Positions 1 through 8,290 of a stretch of 15,169 nucleotides of DNA are shown piece by piece (position 1 is the stretch's first letter; each line of letters starts with the position of its first letter). Where the stretch lies: the NCBI GenBank assembly GCA_003516285.1, contig DPCK01000013.1, forward strand, positions 6,670 to 21,838, given 5' to 3'. The stretch comes from Lutibacter sp. GTDB lineage: Bacteria > Bacteroidota > Bacteroidia > Flavobacteriales > Flavobacteriaceae. Below the pieces are notes generated by a model. That model ran no database searches, was not told the DNA's origin, and worked only from the letters and a program-made list of their open reading frames with translations. The translations under genes and the position numbers were made by a program.

Positions 1-1301
1 GTGACACTGTATCCAAGCCAGTTTTGCAATTTATCATAGATTAATTGCTGGTCTTCTTTTGAAAAATCCTTAATTCTGGTTTTGTGTGAACCTTCCTTCA
101 ACACCATTTTTAAAGCATTCACGTGAGGTTTCGGAATTGGTGCACAAGCGCCCCAAGTGTCGTATTCCCCATAAATATACAGTATTTTATTTCCTTTATT
201 CTCCACAAAATCGCGCACTTCATTGATATAATTCGGGTTGAAGGTTAAATCAATATTTTTTGGCGCAAAACGCTTGTTTGTTGGATGGTGAACCGCTTTT
301 AGCAAATCCTTCACAGGCGTTGTGTCAAATCCGTAATAACCCAATTCTGTCAAATGCTGATAATAAGATGGCAGTAATTCCGTGTATGTTTGATCGTTAT
401 AAAAAGAAATGCCAACTATATCATTGATATATTTAAACATCGTTTCGGCATTTGCGTTTTCAGCTGAAATATCATTGCAATTCCCACCCCATTGCCAAAA
501 AGAAAAAGGAAATTCCAATACGGCATATTCCAAAGCTTCATCCACAGAAAGCTCTGTAAAACTCATGTTTTTATTGGCTGCATAATTTCTGATTTCCCCT
601 AAAACAGCTTCCCTGTTTTTTAAAACCGCTCTTTGAAATTCTTTGATTTTCGCTCTGCAAACATCACTTCCAACAGTTTTAATGTGCGCTTCGGTTCTTG
701 TGTCTTCCTGTCCGTTTATCAATGGCGCCACATAAGGCACCGCAACCTCAACATCCCAAGGGTATTTCGATTTGTAAATTAATACGGTTTCGCCGCCTTT
801 ACTGATGCCGGTAGAAATCCATTTTCCTGTGTACAATCTTTTCAATTTGGTTACCAATTTGTGATAATCTTCTACAGCTTGATCATTTTTTAGATATTGC
901 CAGGGAATGGTATCAGGTCGTGATTTACCGTAAAACCGGTATTCGACCTGAACCTGGTTTCCTTTGAATATTTTGCTTAATTCATAAGTGCTCGGGTTCG
1001 CATTATAGCCTTCGGTAATTAAAACAGTCGGCATTTTTGTATCGGTATGCGATAAATAAACGTAATGTTTAAAGGTGCCTGCTGAAATATTTTTATGGTC
1101 CAAAGGCTGTTCCAAAACAATTTGAAATGCTTTTGTAAAATGGTCTTTGGCTTCCATTTCGGTAATTTCGGCAGTTGGGAAAAGGATTGAAAGTTTTTGC
1201 TCAAAAGTTAAAATTTCTACGGGATCTAGTGCAACAACTTTACAGGAAACGATTGAAAAACTTAAGGAAATAAATAAAATCAGGGATTTATAAAACTTCA
1301 T
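1..1301 (-). CDS. S37-family (prolyl tripeptidyl aminopeptidase type) lipoprotein peptidase, partial
   Basis: Serine peptidase of the alpha/beta-hydrolase fold, family S37, whose known members release tripeptides or act at proline-containing N-termini. About 433 codons are visible, and the frame stays open to the left edge, so only the extreme C-terminus is missing. The start is the ATG at 1301. Residues 1-20 form a lipoprotein signal peptide: Lys2/Lys5, a hydrophobic core and the lipobox Ile-Val-Ser-Cys20, so the enzyme is probably anchored in the envelope. The putative triad is visible: Ser167 in the nucleophile elbow GISKGGE, Asp381 in YGEYDTWG and His406 in EGSHK. It starts 35 bp after the receiver gene stop and may share its transcript with the kinase/receiver pair, which could make it a clue to what that pair controls. 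The family call rests on recalled motifs; proline specificity is inferred from the family. Confidence 0.85.
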   Translation of the reverse strand, partial: MKFYKSLILFISLSFSIVSCKVVALDPVEILTFEQKLSILFPTAEITEMEAKDHFTKAFQIVLEQPLDHKNISAGTFKHYVYLSHTDTKMPTVLITEGYNANPSTYELSKIFKGNQVQVEYRFYGKSRPDTIPWQYLKNDQAVEDYHKLVTKLKRLYTGKWISTGISKGGETVLIYKSKYPWDVEVAVPYVAPLINGQEDTRTEAHIKTVGSDVCRAKIKEFQRAVLKNREAVLGEIRNYAANKNMSFTELSVDEALEYAVLEFPFSFWQWGGNCNDISAENANAETMFKYINDIVGISFYNDQTYTELLPSYYQHLTELGYYGFDTTPVKDLLKAVHHPTNKRFAPKNIDLTFNPNYINEVRDFVENKGNKILYIYGEYDTWGACAPIPKPHVNALKMVLKEGSHKTRIKDFSKEDQQLIYDKLQNWLGYSV

Positions 1302-1336
1302 TTTTATCAAATAATTTTTTGAACCATTTTTATAGC

Positions 1337-1735
1337 TTATTTCATAATATATTTATTTATCAACGCCTTTAATTCACTTTGACTGTAAGGTTTTGAGATA
1401 TAATCGTTGCAGCCTGCCTCAATTGCTTTTTCCCGGTCTCCCGGAAGCGCAAAGGCCGTTTGTGCGAAAATAATAAGATCTTTATTAAATTCTCTTATTT
1501 GCTTTGTTGCTTCATAACCATTCAATACTTGCATTTTAATGTCCATCAACACAAAATCTATATCTGGATTCTCTTTGCATAACTTAACCGCTTCCAATCC
1601 GTTAAACGCAATTAAAGGCGTTTTACAATAATCTTCAATCATAATTTCGAGCATCATTTCTGACGTTGGATCGTCTTCAACAATTAATATTTTTAAATCT
1701 TTAGATTGAAGCCGTTCACCAATTTCTTTTTTCAT
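1337..1735 (-). CDS. Stand-alone response regulator receiver protein
   Basis: CheY-like protein of 132 residues containing one receiver domain and no output domain, so it should act by protein contact or as a phosphorelay intermediate. Visible receiver residues are the acidic cluster Glu20-Asp21-Asp22, the phospho-acceptor Asp65 (in VLMDIKM), the switch Thr93 and the invariant Lys115-Pro116. The receiver core occupies roughly residues 15-130, which leaves no room for a DNA-binding domain. One oddity: the proline that normally follows the phospho-acceptor region (as in MDxxMPxM) is Gln69. The gene starts 11 bp after the stop of the histidine kinase on the same strand, so kinase and receiver are almost certainly co-transcribed partners. 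The ATG at 1735 is preceded by A/T-rich sequence without a clear ribosome-binding site, normal for Bacteroidota. Confidence 0.93.
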   Translation of the reverse strand: MKKEIGERLQSKDLKILIVEDDPTSEMMLEIMIEDYCKTPLIAFNGLEAVKLCKENPDIDFVLMDIKMQVLNGYEATKQIREFNKDLIIFAQTAFALPGDREKAIEAGCNDYISKPYSQSELKALINKYIMK

Positions 1736-1746
1736 AATTGTATCCT

Positions 1747-3552
1747 TTATTTTATATCATAAGGCGTTGTAAAGTAAAAAATAGTGGTTCCGTTTTCGCC
1801 TAAGGCACAGTTTTCATCTTCGCTTTCAACCCAAATTCTGCCACCCAACATCTCCACAAAAGCTTTAGAAATAGTCAATCCCAGTCCAGCGCCTTCATAA
1901 TTTCTGTTAAGTGCTTCACTTCCTTGCCTAAACCTTTCAAAGATTAATTCCTTTTGTTCTTGGCTAACCCCTACTCCGGTATCTCTTACAAAAAACTCGA
2001 GTTCGGCCGGAACCCTATCTTTTTTTAGGATGTAGCCAAATTCAACAGAACCTTTATGGGTGAATTTTATGGCATTTTTTATCAAATTTACAAGCACCGC
2101 ATATAATTTTTCGCCATCTGTATTGATAATTGCTTCATTATCCAATAATGCATTTTTATAGCTAAAATCAATTCCTTTTTGTGCAATTTCTTCTTTAAAT
2201 GAATCGTAAATACTTACTATTTGCTCATTAATATTACATTTAAAATTATGAATATCGACATTTCCTGATTCAATCTTTGAGATCAAAACTATGTCGTCTA
2301 TAATATTGAGCATTCGTTTTCCGCTATGCTCAATAACGGAAATATATTTGGTTCGCTTGTCACTTGTAAGTTTCGATTCTTTCAGCAAGTCTGAAAATCC
2401 AAGAATACTGTTCATCGGGGTTCGAATTTCGTGGCTCATATTGGCAAGAAAAGCCGATTTTAATCTGTCGCTTTGTTCCGCTTGTTCTTTGGCTTTTTGT
2501 AATTCTTGATTTATTTTTCTGTACTCTTCGTTTTGTGCTTCTATTTCGGCATTTTTTTCTTTAAGGTTTTTTTCGTGCCTTTTGCTTTCAGTAATATTTA
2601 CGCCAATACTGGCAGTTCCCAATACCTCATTTTCATCTGACCGCAATATAATATTATACCACGAAATGAATAATTCCTCGCCGGTTTTTGACAATATTGA
2701 ATTCTCATAATTTTTTGAAAATTCCTTAATGGCCATTCCATCAGAAAAAAGCTGCTTTAATTTAGGCCTTTCTGTATCAGGAATAAATATATCAAACCAG
2801 TTTTTTTCCAATACTTCCTCCCTTTCATAGCCCGTAATTTGCAATAAATAATCATTACAGAAATTAATGGTTCCATCATTATTCAGCAAAAGCGACAACA
2901 CATTGCCACTTTCCAATATTTGCGTGAATCGGCGTTCATATTCCTGTAATTTCAATTGTGCCAATTCATTTTTCCAGTTTTTATATTGATTCACCATTAA
3001 AATACCAAGCAACATAGTTACAGGAGTATAGATGAAAATAATGGGAATAGCAATGGTTTTTAATGTTGGGAACATCATATCAGATGGCAGAAACACAGAA
3101 CAAGCCGACATTATAATATGCACTATCAGTCCCATTGCCAACAATTCAAGGTAATAGTTATTGGATTTCCAATTTGGTCTAAATTTTCTCCATAGCAAAC
3201 CTATTGATCCCGAAAAAAGAATCACTGCCAAACCCATCCACAAACCAGCTCCGCCAATAGATAATCTTACCGCACCGGCAGCCAGCATAGTTATGATGGT
3301 GGGAATTGGTCCAAAAAATAAGCCAGAAATCGAAAGTAGTACAGAACGCATATCAAAGGAAATACCCGGAACCATCATCCAAGGCGTAGACATCAAAATA
3401 ATACCGATGCAGGCTAAAACGAGTCCGGCAATAAATTTTTCTGAAATACTTTTAGGACCTTCATTCTTAATCCAAAAATTTTGATAAAGCATTGATAATG
3501 CAATTAATAAAGCGGCATTTTGTAACAATCCTATGAGAATAGATTCCTTCAT
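1747..3552 (-). CDS. LytS-type 5TMR sensor histidine kinase with PAS domain
   Basis: Integral membrane histidine kinase of 601 residues. Residues 1-190 hold about six hydrophobic segments and resemble the 5TM-5TMR_LYT sensor module: NAALLIALSMLYQ near the start, then the pattern around PGISFDMRS and GPIPTIITMLAAGAVR at 62-96. A PAS domain follows at about 206-322, then a charged coiled coil at about 325-362. The HisKA dimerisation domain has its phospho-acceptor His374 in SHEIRTP. The HATPase_c domain runs from about 475 to 598, with N-box Asn493, G1 DTGVG at 524-528, F-box near 538-541 and G2 GAGLGLT at 554-560, so it looks fully active. Its partner is the receiver protein 11 bp downstream. 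LytS proteins usually pair the 5TMR module with GAF and His_kinase domains, so the combination seen here is a swap. The ligand is unknown; cell-envelope or metabolite sensing is only a guess from the family. Confidence 0.92.
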   Translation of the reverse strand: MKESILIGLLQNAALLIALSMLYQNFWIKNEGPKSISEKFIAGLVLACIGIILMSTPWMMVPGISFDMRSVLLSISGLFFGPIPTIITMLAAGAVRLSIGGAGLWMGLAVILFSGSIGLLWRKFRPNWKSNNYYLELLAMGLIVHIIMSACSVFLPSDMMFPTLKTIAIPIIFIYTPVTMLLGILMVNQYKNWKNELAQLKLQEYERRFTQILESGNVLSLLLNNDGTINFCNDYLLQITGYEREEVLEKNWFDIFIPDTERPKLKQLFSDGMAIKEFSKNYENSILSKTGEELFISWYNIILRSDENEVLGTASIGVNITESKRHEKNLKEKNAEIEAQNEEYRKINQELQKAKEQAEQSDRLKSAFLANMSHEIRTPMNSILGFSDLLKESKLTSDKRTKYISVIEHSGKRMLNIIDDIVLISKIESGNVDIHNFKCNINEQIVSIYDSFKEEIAQKGIDFSYKNALLDNEAIINTDGEKLYAVLVNLIKNAIKFTHKGSVEFGYILKKDRVPAELEFFVRDTGVGVSQEQKELIFERFRQGSEALNRNYEGAGLGLTISKAFVEMLGGRIWVESEDENCALGENGTTIFYFTTPYDIK

Positions 3553-3925
3553 TATTTATTATTTGACGATAAATATTTCAACTAATAGGATTTTAAATTT
3601 ATTATAAGATCACATTAGCTTCGTGCACAGGCTAAATTAATATATTCTTCTAACAAAAACATAAGAAACTGATTTACCAACACCTTAAAATATCAATAAC
3701 GTTAGTTAAATTAGGTAAAAACGCTACATTGATATTAATATTTTTACAATATTATTGATTTTTTAATAGAGCCTTGCTATTTCTAAAAATTGGACGGCTA
3801 AAATAAAATCCAAAACTAATATTTTCAATTCGTTACTAAATTAAGCATTTTTGTGACAAAAGAAGAAATTGAAACGAATTTTTTGTTCTAATTAATTGAT
3901 GTTTTTGAACTTTCAATTTGGAATG
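3553..3925. other. Non-coding gap upstream of the kinase gene
   Basis: This 373-bp stretch separates aminopeptidase P from the kinase operon and has no credible coding region on either strand. It is very A/T-rich. On the minus strand a TAnnTTTG-type -7 sequence (TAGTTTTG) is present at 3818-3811, about 260 bp before the kinase start, but I see no matching TTG at the expected distance upstream, so I do not call it a promoter. Two short inverted pairs occur: AATTCGTT at 3827-3834 with AACGAATT at 3873-3880, and AATATCAAT at 3689-3697 with ATTGATATT at 3728-3736. Both are weak given the base composition. The region most likely holds the kinase promoter and the end of the aminopeptidase transcript. 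Confidence 0.5.
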
Positions 3926-5218
3926 CTAAATTTTCATAAATGCTTCAATTTCATCAATTTCAATGGGCATTTCTGCCGTTAAATTAATGTTGCCATTTTT
4001 GGTGATCAAATAATCGTTTTCCAAACGACAGCCAATGCCTTCTTCGGCAATGTAAATTCCAGGTTCACAAGTAAGCACCATTCCAGCTTCAAAAGGTCGG
4101 GTGTATAAACCAACATCGTGTACATCCAAGCCAATAAAATGAGCCGTTCCGTGCATAAAGTATTTTTTATATAGCGGATTTTCAGGATCCTGATTTTTAA
4201 CTTTTTCAGCATCCAGCACACCCAAATTAACCAATTGTTGCTCAACCAAACTTGCCATTTGCTTTTCATATTCGGAAGAAACCGCTCCGGGCTTTAACAA
4301 TTTAGAACCTTCTTTTAAACAATGCAATACGGCATTGTATACTTCCTTCTGTCTTTTTGAAAATTTCCCGTTTACCGGAAAACAACGCGTTGTATCAGAA
4401 TTATAATTGGCGTAACACACCCCAAAATCCATTAATATCATATCGCCATCCTTGCAAATGGAATCATTGGTGTTGTAATGCAAAGCGCAGGCATTTGCTC
4501 CTGAAGCCACAATTGGCATAAAAGCGTTACGTTTTGCACCATTTCTAATTAACTCATAGGTAAGTTCCGCTTCCAATTCATATTCCATCATTTCTGGTTT
4601 CACGGCCTTTAAAACCCTTTTAAATCCACCAATACTGATGTTGGCAGCTTGTTGCATCAATGCAATTTCTTCTTCCGATTTAATTTGGCGAAGCTCGCGG
4701 GTGATTTTCGCGGCACGCCTGTAATTGTGCAATGGATATTTTTCTTTGCACCTGGCAATCATTCTGTCCTGCTGTGTCAACATTTCGGCCGTCAATGTTT
4801 TTTTATGTTCATTATGGCCCAAATAAAAAGTGTCTGCTTCAAACGCCATATATTGCAATGACAAGTCAAAATCCTGCAGCCATTTTACATTTTTAACGCC
4901 CGAAACTGCAAAAGCCTTTTCTTTAGTCAGCTTATCGCCTTCCCAAATCTTTATCAGTTCGCTGGTTTCTTTCACAAATAAAATCTCTCTGTTTGCGGGT
5001 AATGTAGCATCAGGATACAACAATAAAATAGATTCTTCCTGATCAACGCCGCTTAAATAAAACAAATCATTGTTCTGGGAAAACCCCATTTCATCATCTG
5101 CATTGTTGGGCATTACATCATTTGATGTTAAAATAGCTATGGAATTAGGTTCCATTTTTGCCGTAAAATTTTGTCTGTTTTTAATAAATAAAGAGGAAGG
5201 AATTTGCGCGTATCTCAT
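3926..5218 (-). CDS. pepP: Xaa-Pro aminopeptidase (aminopeptidase P, M24B)
   Basis: Cytoplasmic metallopeptidase of 430 residues that removes the N-terminal residue from peptides with proline in second place, a bond most other aminopeptidases cannot cut. The N-terminal creatinase-like domain spans about residues 1-170 (it includes the conserved NNDLFYLSG segment) and the pita-bread catalytic domain about 175-425. All five metal ligands of the family are present: Asp264, Asp275, His360, Glu385 and Glu400; His367 in LDVHD matches the conserved proton-shuttle or substrate histidine. There is no signal peptide. Length matches bacterial aminopeptidase P. The ATG at 5218 follows the racemase-like gene after 133 bp on the same strand, so it may have its own promoter or be read through. 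Its position beside a hydroxyproline cluster suits the breakdown of collagen-type peptides, which are rich in Xaa-Pro and Pro-Hyp bonds; that link is inference. Confidence 0.95.
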   Translation of the reverse strand: MRYAQIPSSLFIKNRQNFTAKMEPNSIAILTSNDVMPNNADDEMGFSQNNDLFYLSGVDQEESILLLYPDATLPANREILFVKETSELIKIWEGDKLTKEKAFAVSGVKNVKWLQDFDLSLQYMAFEADTFYLGHNEHKKTLTAEMLTQQDRMIARCKEKYPLHNYRRAAKITRELRQIKSEEEIALMQQAANISIGGFKRVLKAVKPEMMEYELEAELTYELIRNGAKRNAFMPIVASGANACALHYNTNDSICKDGDMILMDFGVCYANYNSDTTRCFPVNGKFSKRQKEVYNAVLHCLKEGSKLLKPGAVSSEYEKQMASLVEQQLVNLGVLDAEKVKNQDPENPLYKKYFMHGTAHFIGLDVHDVGLYTRPFEAGMVLTCEPGIYIAEEGIGCRLENDYLITKNGNINLTAEMPIEIDEIEAFMKI

Positions 5219-5351
5219 ACCATTAAATTTAGTTACATTTTCTGTTGAAAAAGTCTAAATTTAAGGAAGTTTTTTCGCTTTAAAATCAATTTTGAAGAAA
5301 ATTTAATGCCATAAAATGCCATCCGAACCAATCTGGAAAGAAAGCAATACA

Positions 5352-6425
5352 TTAAACCAGCTTTTTTTCGATATACTCGGAATTCATAATGCGTAGTGCG
5401 CCCATATATTTCATCTTAAACCTTACCAAATCACCCACTTTATATTTTTTTGCGGTTTGGCTCAAATCAACCACCAACATATCGGAACTTGCGCCAATAA
5501 AAGAAATATTTTCATCAACAGGCATAATGAATTCGGTTTTGGAAATATCCAAAAGTCCGATGTCCAAAATTCCCCTGCTGTGGTTTTTTCCATAATCCTC
5601 GGGATTAATTTCCAAGGTTTCTCCCGATGGATTTTCTTCCATATATCCGTAAGGAACAATAGGTTTTTCGGATATTTCGATGATTTCGGCATAAAGCAAA
5701 AAAACATCATCCTTCATTTTTGGGATTGTTTTATTTGAAAATAAATCAACGCCAAAGAACAGGGTTTCTCCAATTCTGAAATGATTTACACCCTTTGGAA
5801 TTTGCTTTTTCAATAAAAGCGGAATCATCACAGAAGATCCGCCCGACACATAATCTATTTTTTTTCCGAACTTTGCTTCAATCAATTGTTCATACAAACT
5901 CAACTGGATGAGTTTATCTTTGCTTGGCATCACGCCGCTTAAACAATTAAGATTTGCGCCAATGCCCGCCACTTGAATATTTGGCAGCTCGAATATTTTT
6001 TTATAAAATCCCATTAAATGCTCTCCCATAATACCTTCGCGCAAATCACCCAATTCAATCATAATAATAATTCGGTGAATCTTATTTTGTTTAACGGCTT
6101 CTTCGGATAACCATTTCATAGTCGTTAATTCTGTATTAAAACTAACATCGGCATATTTTACCACATTGGCAATACTTCGCTTTGCCGGCGGTTTTATGTA
6201 AATTGTTTCTTTGTTGGGATTTATGGCTTTAATTTTTTTCAAATTGGTCAATCTGGCATCACAAACCTGTTCATCTCCTAAAGACAACACAAATTCCAAG
6301 AAGGTTTTATTTCCGCAGAGCATTTTCAAAACTGGCGCCCATTCTTTATGATGGCTGTTAAATAACGACTGTAAAAATGAATAATTATGTGCTAATGAAT
6401 TCTTATTAAGTGTTATAAATGCCAT
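5352..6425 (-). CDS. Alanine/ornithine racemase-like PLP-dependent enzyme (COG3457 type)
   Basis: PLP-dependent fold-III enzyme of 357 residues resembling the family that includes clostridial ornithine racemase, a relative of alanine racemase. Numbering from the ATG at 6425, Lys34 in PVLKMLCGN is the expected PLP Schiff-base lysine, followed by LGDLREG at 125-131, the phosphate-binding-like SGGSS at 194-198, HFRIGE at 215-220 and a C-terminal beta domain with GASSDMLVVDL. The frame can be extended to a TTG at 6455, but that would overlap the symporter gene. The ATG sits 4 bp after the symporter stop and matches where family members start, so I prefer it. The spacing implies translational coupling. 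The actual substrate is unknown. A PLP racemase needs a primary amine, so it should not act on proline or hydroxyproline; a basic amino acid or alanine is more likely. It could supply D-amino acids or bring imported ones into metabolism. Confidence 0.85.
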   Translation of the reverse strand: MAFITLNKNSLAHNYSFLQSLFNSHHKEWAPVLKMLCGNKTFLEFVLSLGDEQVCDARLTNLKKIKAINPNKETIYIKPPAKRSIANVVKYADVSFNTELTTMKWLSEEAVKQNKIHRIIIMIELGDLREGIMGEHLMGFYKKIFELPNIQVAGIGANLNCLSGVMPSKDKLIQLSLYEQLIEAKFGKKIDYVSGGSSVMIPLLLKKQIPKGVNHFRIGETLFFGVDLFSNKTIPKMKDDVFLLYAEIIEISEKPIVPYGYMEENPSGETLEINPEDYGKNHSRGILDIGLLDISKTEFIMPVDENISFIGASSDMLVVDLSQTAKKYKVGDLVRFKMKYMGALRIMNSEYIEKKLV

Positions 6426-6429
6426 TATA

Positions 6430-7833
6430 TTATTTTTTAGTTGATAAATAGACAATTAAAGATAGTGAAATCCCAATTAATATGGGATCAAATCCATAAG
6501 GAATATTTATTTCGAGAAATGTTAAGAGTAATGTTGAAAATCCTCCAACAATCATAGAGTATAATGCCGCCACAGGTTTTCGCTTTTTTGACATCAGTAT
6601 TCCCAATACGGGTATTAAGAGTCCGGATACCATAAATGAATAAGACAACAACATTAAATCCAACACACTTTGCATAGAAGTGGCGATAATTATTGCAGCG
6701 CTTCCAACAAAAAAAGTTATAATCTGGGAGATTCTTATGGTTCTTTTATTAAGTTCTTTGAGCCCTAATATGTCTGTCACAAAATTACCTGATGCAGCCA
6801 GCAAACAACTGTCGGCCGTTGACATAATTGCAGAAAAATAAGCTGACAACATCAATCCGACAAGGCCAACAGGCAATACATGTTTTAAAAGCAACGGCAT
6901 TCCCATTTCAGGGTCCATCCCCAATTCACTTTCAAATCCGTCAGAGATAAATACACCTTTCGCGGCGGCAACCCTTGCAAATAATCCAAGAATTACACCC
7001 ATAAATGCCATAATTGGGTACTCAAAAAGTCCTGCTATAAACCAGGCTTTTTTTGCTGTTTTTTCATTTTTACAGGCATAAATTCTTTGGTAAAGCGTCA
7101 TCCCCACAAACCAAATAGGCACAATAATTACAAACCAGTTTACCAACTGAACCCATGAGACGTTTTGCAATGAAAAATACTTATCGGGAAGCACACTTAC
7201 AATGGCTTCATAACCTCCTAAATAGTTGTAAGCTATAGGAATTCCTATAAATATCAATCCGAACATTAAAACCAGCCATTGAAAAGTATCGGTATAAATA
7301 ACGGCTTTCATTCCGCCAAAAGCCGTATAAATTAGCGCCACACCTCCCATAATCAACAAAGCTTCATTTAAATCGAGTGAAGGAAATGTGCCAACAGCCA
7401 ACTTTGCGCCGGCAAGAAATTGCGACGACGTAAACCCCAAATAGCCAATAAAAGAAATAACTCCGGCAACCATTGCAACGGTAGTTCCGTAACTGTGTTT
7501 TAAAAACTCGGGAAATGTTAAAAAACCATGTAAGTTTCCAAGTTTAACAACTTTAGGAATCAAAAAAACAGCGCTTAACCAAGCGCCAATAAGTCCGGTA
7601 AAAAGCATCCAGGAACCGGATATTCCCATCACAAAACCTAAACCTCCCAACCCAATGGAAAACCCGCCACCCACATCTGTTGCAACAACGGACAAACCAA
7701 CGTGTATACTGCTCATTTCGCCTCCGCCAATGTAGTAGTCTTTTACAGTTTTGTTTTTATTGAAAAAATAAAAGCCAATCCCCAATACGGAAATCATATA
7801 AACAGCAAAAACAACAATGTCTAAAATAGCCAT
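6430..7833 (-). CDS. Sodium:solute symporter (SSS family)
   Basis: Inner-membrane Na+-coupled symporter of 467 residues with about 12 hydrophobic segments. SSS-family marks are visible: DYYIGGGEMS after the first membrane helix, the GGGFSIG substrate-binding turn near residues 54-60, the signature around GGMKAVIYTDTFQWLVL, and SAYFSAIMSTADSCLL, whose Ser/Thr residues match the Na+ site region of family transporters. The substrate cannot be read from sequence. The family includes PutP (proline), pantothenate, sugar and other amino-acid carriers. The context, with a racemase-like gene starting 4 bp downstream and a hydroxyproline pathway nearby, suggests an amino acid. It begins 11 bp after the GNAT gene, inside the same operon. 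The start is the ATG at 7833. Confidence 0.93.
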   Translation of the reverse strand: MAILDIVVFAVYMISVLGIGFYFFNKNKTVKDYYIGGGEMSSIHVGLSVVATDVGGGFSIGLGGLGFVMGISGSWMLFTGLIGAWLSAVFLIPKVVKLGNLHGFLTFPEFLKHSYGTTVAMVAGVISFIGYLGFTSSQFLAGAKLAVGTFPSLDLNEALLIMGGVALIYTAFGGMKAVIYTDTFQWLVLMFGLIFIGIPIAYNYLGGYEAIVSVLPDKYFSLQNVSWVQLVNWFVIIVPIWFVGMTLYQRIYACKNEKTAKKAWFIAGLFEYPIMAFMGVILGLFARVAAAKGVFISDGFESELGMDPEMGMPLLLKHVLPVGLVGLMLSAYFSAIMSTADSCLLAASGNFVTDILGLKELNKRTIRISQIITFFVGSAAIIIATSMQSVLDLMLLSYSFMVSGLLIPVLGILMSKKRKPVAALYSMIVGGFSTLLLTFLEINIPYGFDPILIGISLSLIVYLSTKK

Positions 7834-7844
7834 ATTGTTTGGTG

Positions 7845-8288
7845 TTATTTTTTAAGACGCATTTCTAAGTATTTGTTTTCAAAACCTAATTTTTCGTATA
7901 AAAATTTGGCCGGATTTTTTGGCTCAACGTGCAAGGCAATATCGCCATCGGCCAATTCAATGGCTTTATTCATAAGTTTTTTTCCAATACCTTTTCCACG
8001 GGCATTTTCATGAACGGCAATATAAACAAGGATGTTTTCAGGAATATAACCCGCCATCCCAGTTTTATTTACGATTGTTGCGCCCATAATTTTGTCATTT
8101 TCGAGCAGCATCAAAACAAATCCGCCAAGTCCTTCATTTGAATCCTTGATGGCGAAATCGAAACATTTGCCAATGTCCTCCTTTTTATCACCGTATTCCT
8201 GTAAATGCTGAAATAAAAAAGAAATTACTTCCTCTTTTTCGGCTGCTGAAGGCTCGGTGATTTTGTTGTAAATTTTAAAAGTTTCCAT
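7845..8288 (-). CDS. GNAT-family N-acetyltransferase
   Basis: Acetyl-CoA-dependent acetyltransferase of 147 residues, a single GNAT domain. The pyrophosphate-binding motif A is RGKGIGKKL at 97-105 (pattern R-x-x-G-x-G), preceded by the beta-4 strand ILVYIAVHE. Motif B ends in FLYEKLGFE at 129-137, where Tyr131 is a usual general-acid position. The first 90 residues, which set substrate choice, are not recognisable. It starts only 2 bp after the bS21-like gene stop and 11 bp before the symporter. Unlike most genes here it has a fair ribosome-binding sequence, AGAGGAC, about 8 bases before the ATG and inside the end of the bS21 gene. Possible substrates are an amino acid or D-amino acid handled by its operon partners, or a ribosomal protein (as for the RimI/RimJ/RimL acetyltransferases); neither can be decided from sequence. 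Confidence 0.88.
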   Translation of the reverse strand: METFKIYNKITEPSAAEKEEVISFLFQHLQEYGDKKEDIGKCFDFAIKDSNEGLGGFVLMLLENDKIMGATIVNKTGMAGYIPENILVYIAVHENARGKGIGKKLMNKAIELADGDIALHVEPKNPAKFLYEKLGFENKYLEMRLKK

Positions 8289-8290
8289 AC

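Noticed and set aside
3689..3736. 9-bp inverted repeat AATATCAAT / ATTGATATT upstream of the kinase gene
   Set aside because: Made only of common A/T-rich words with a 30-bp spacer in a very A/T-rich gap; not distinguishable from chance.
5305..5322. Tandem AATGCCAT copies between the racemase-like gene and aminopeptidase P
   Set aside because: Two 8-bp copies only, no symmetry and no promoter element next to them.
6426..6455. Ten-codon N-terminal extension of the racemase-like gene from a TTG
   Set aside because: It would overlap the symporter gene, and the ATG at 6425, 4 bp after the symporter stop, matches the usual start of the family.
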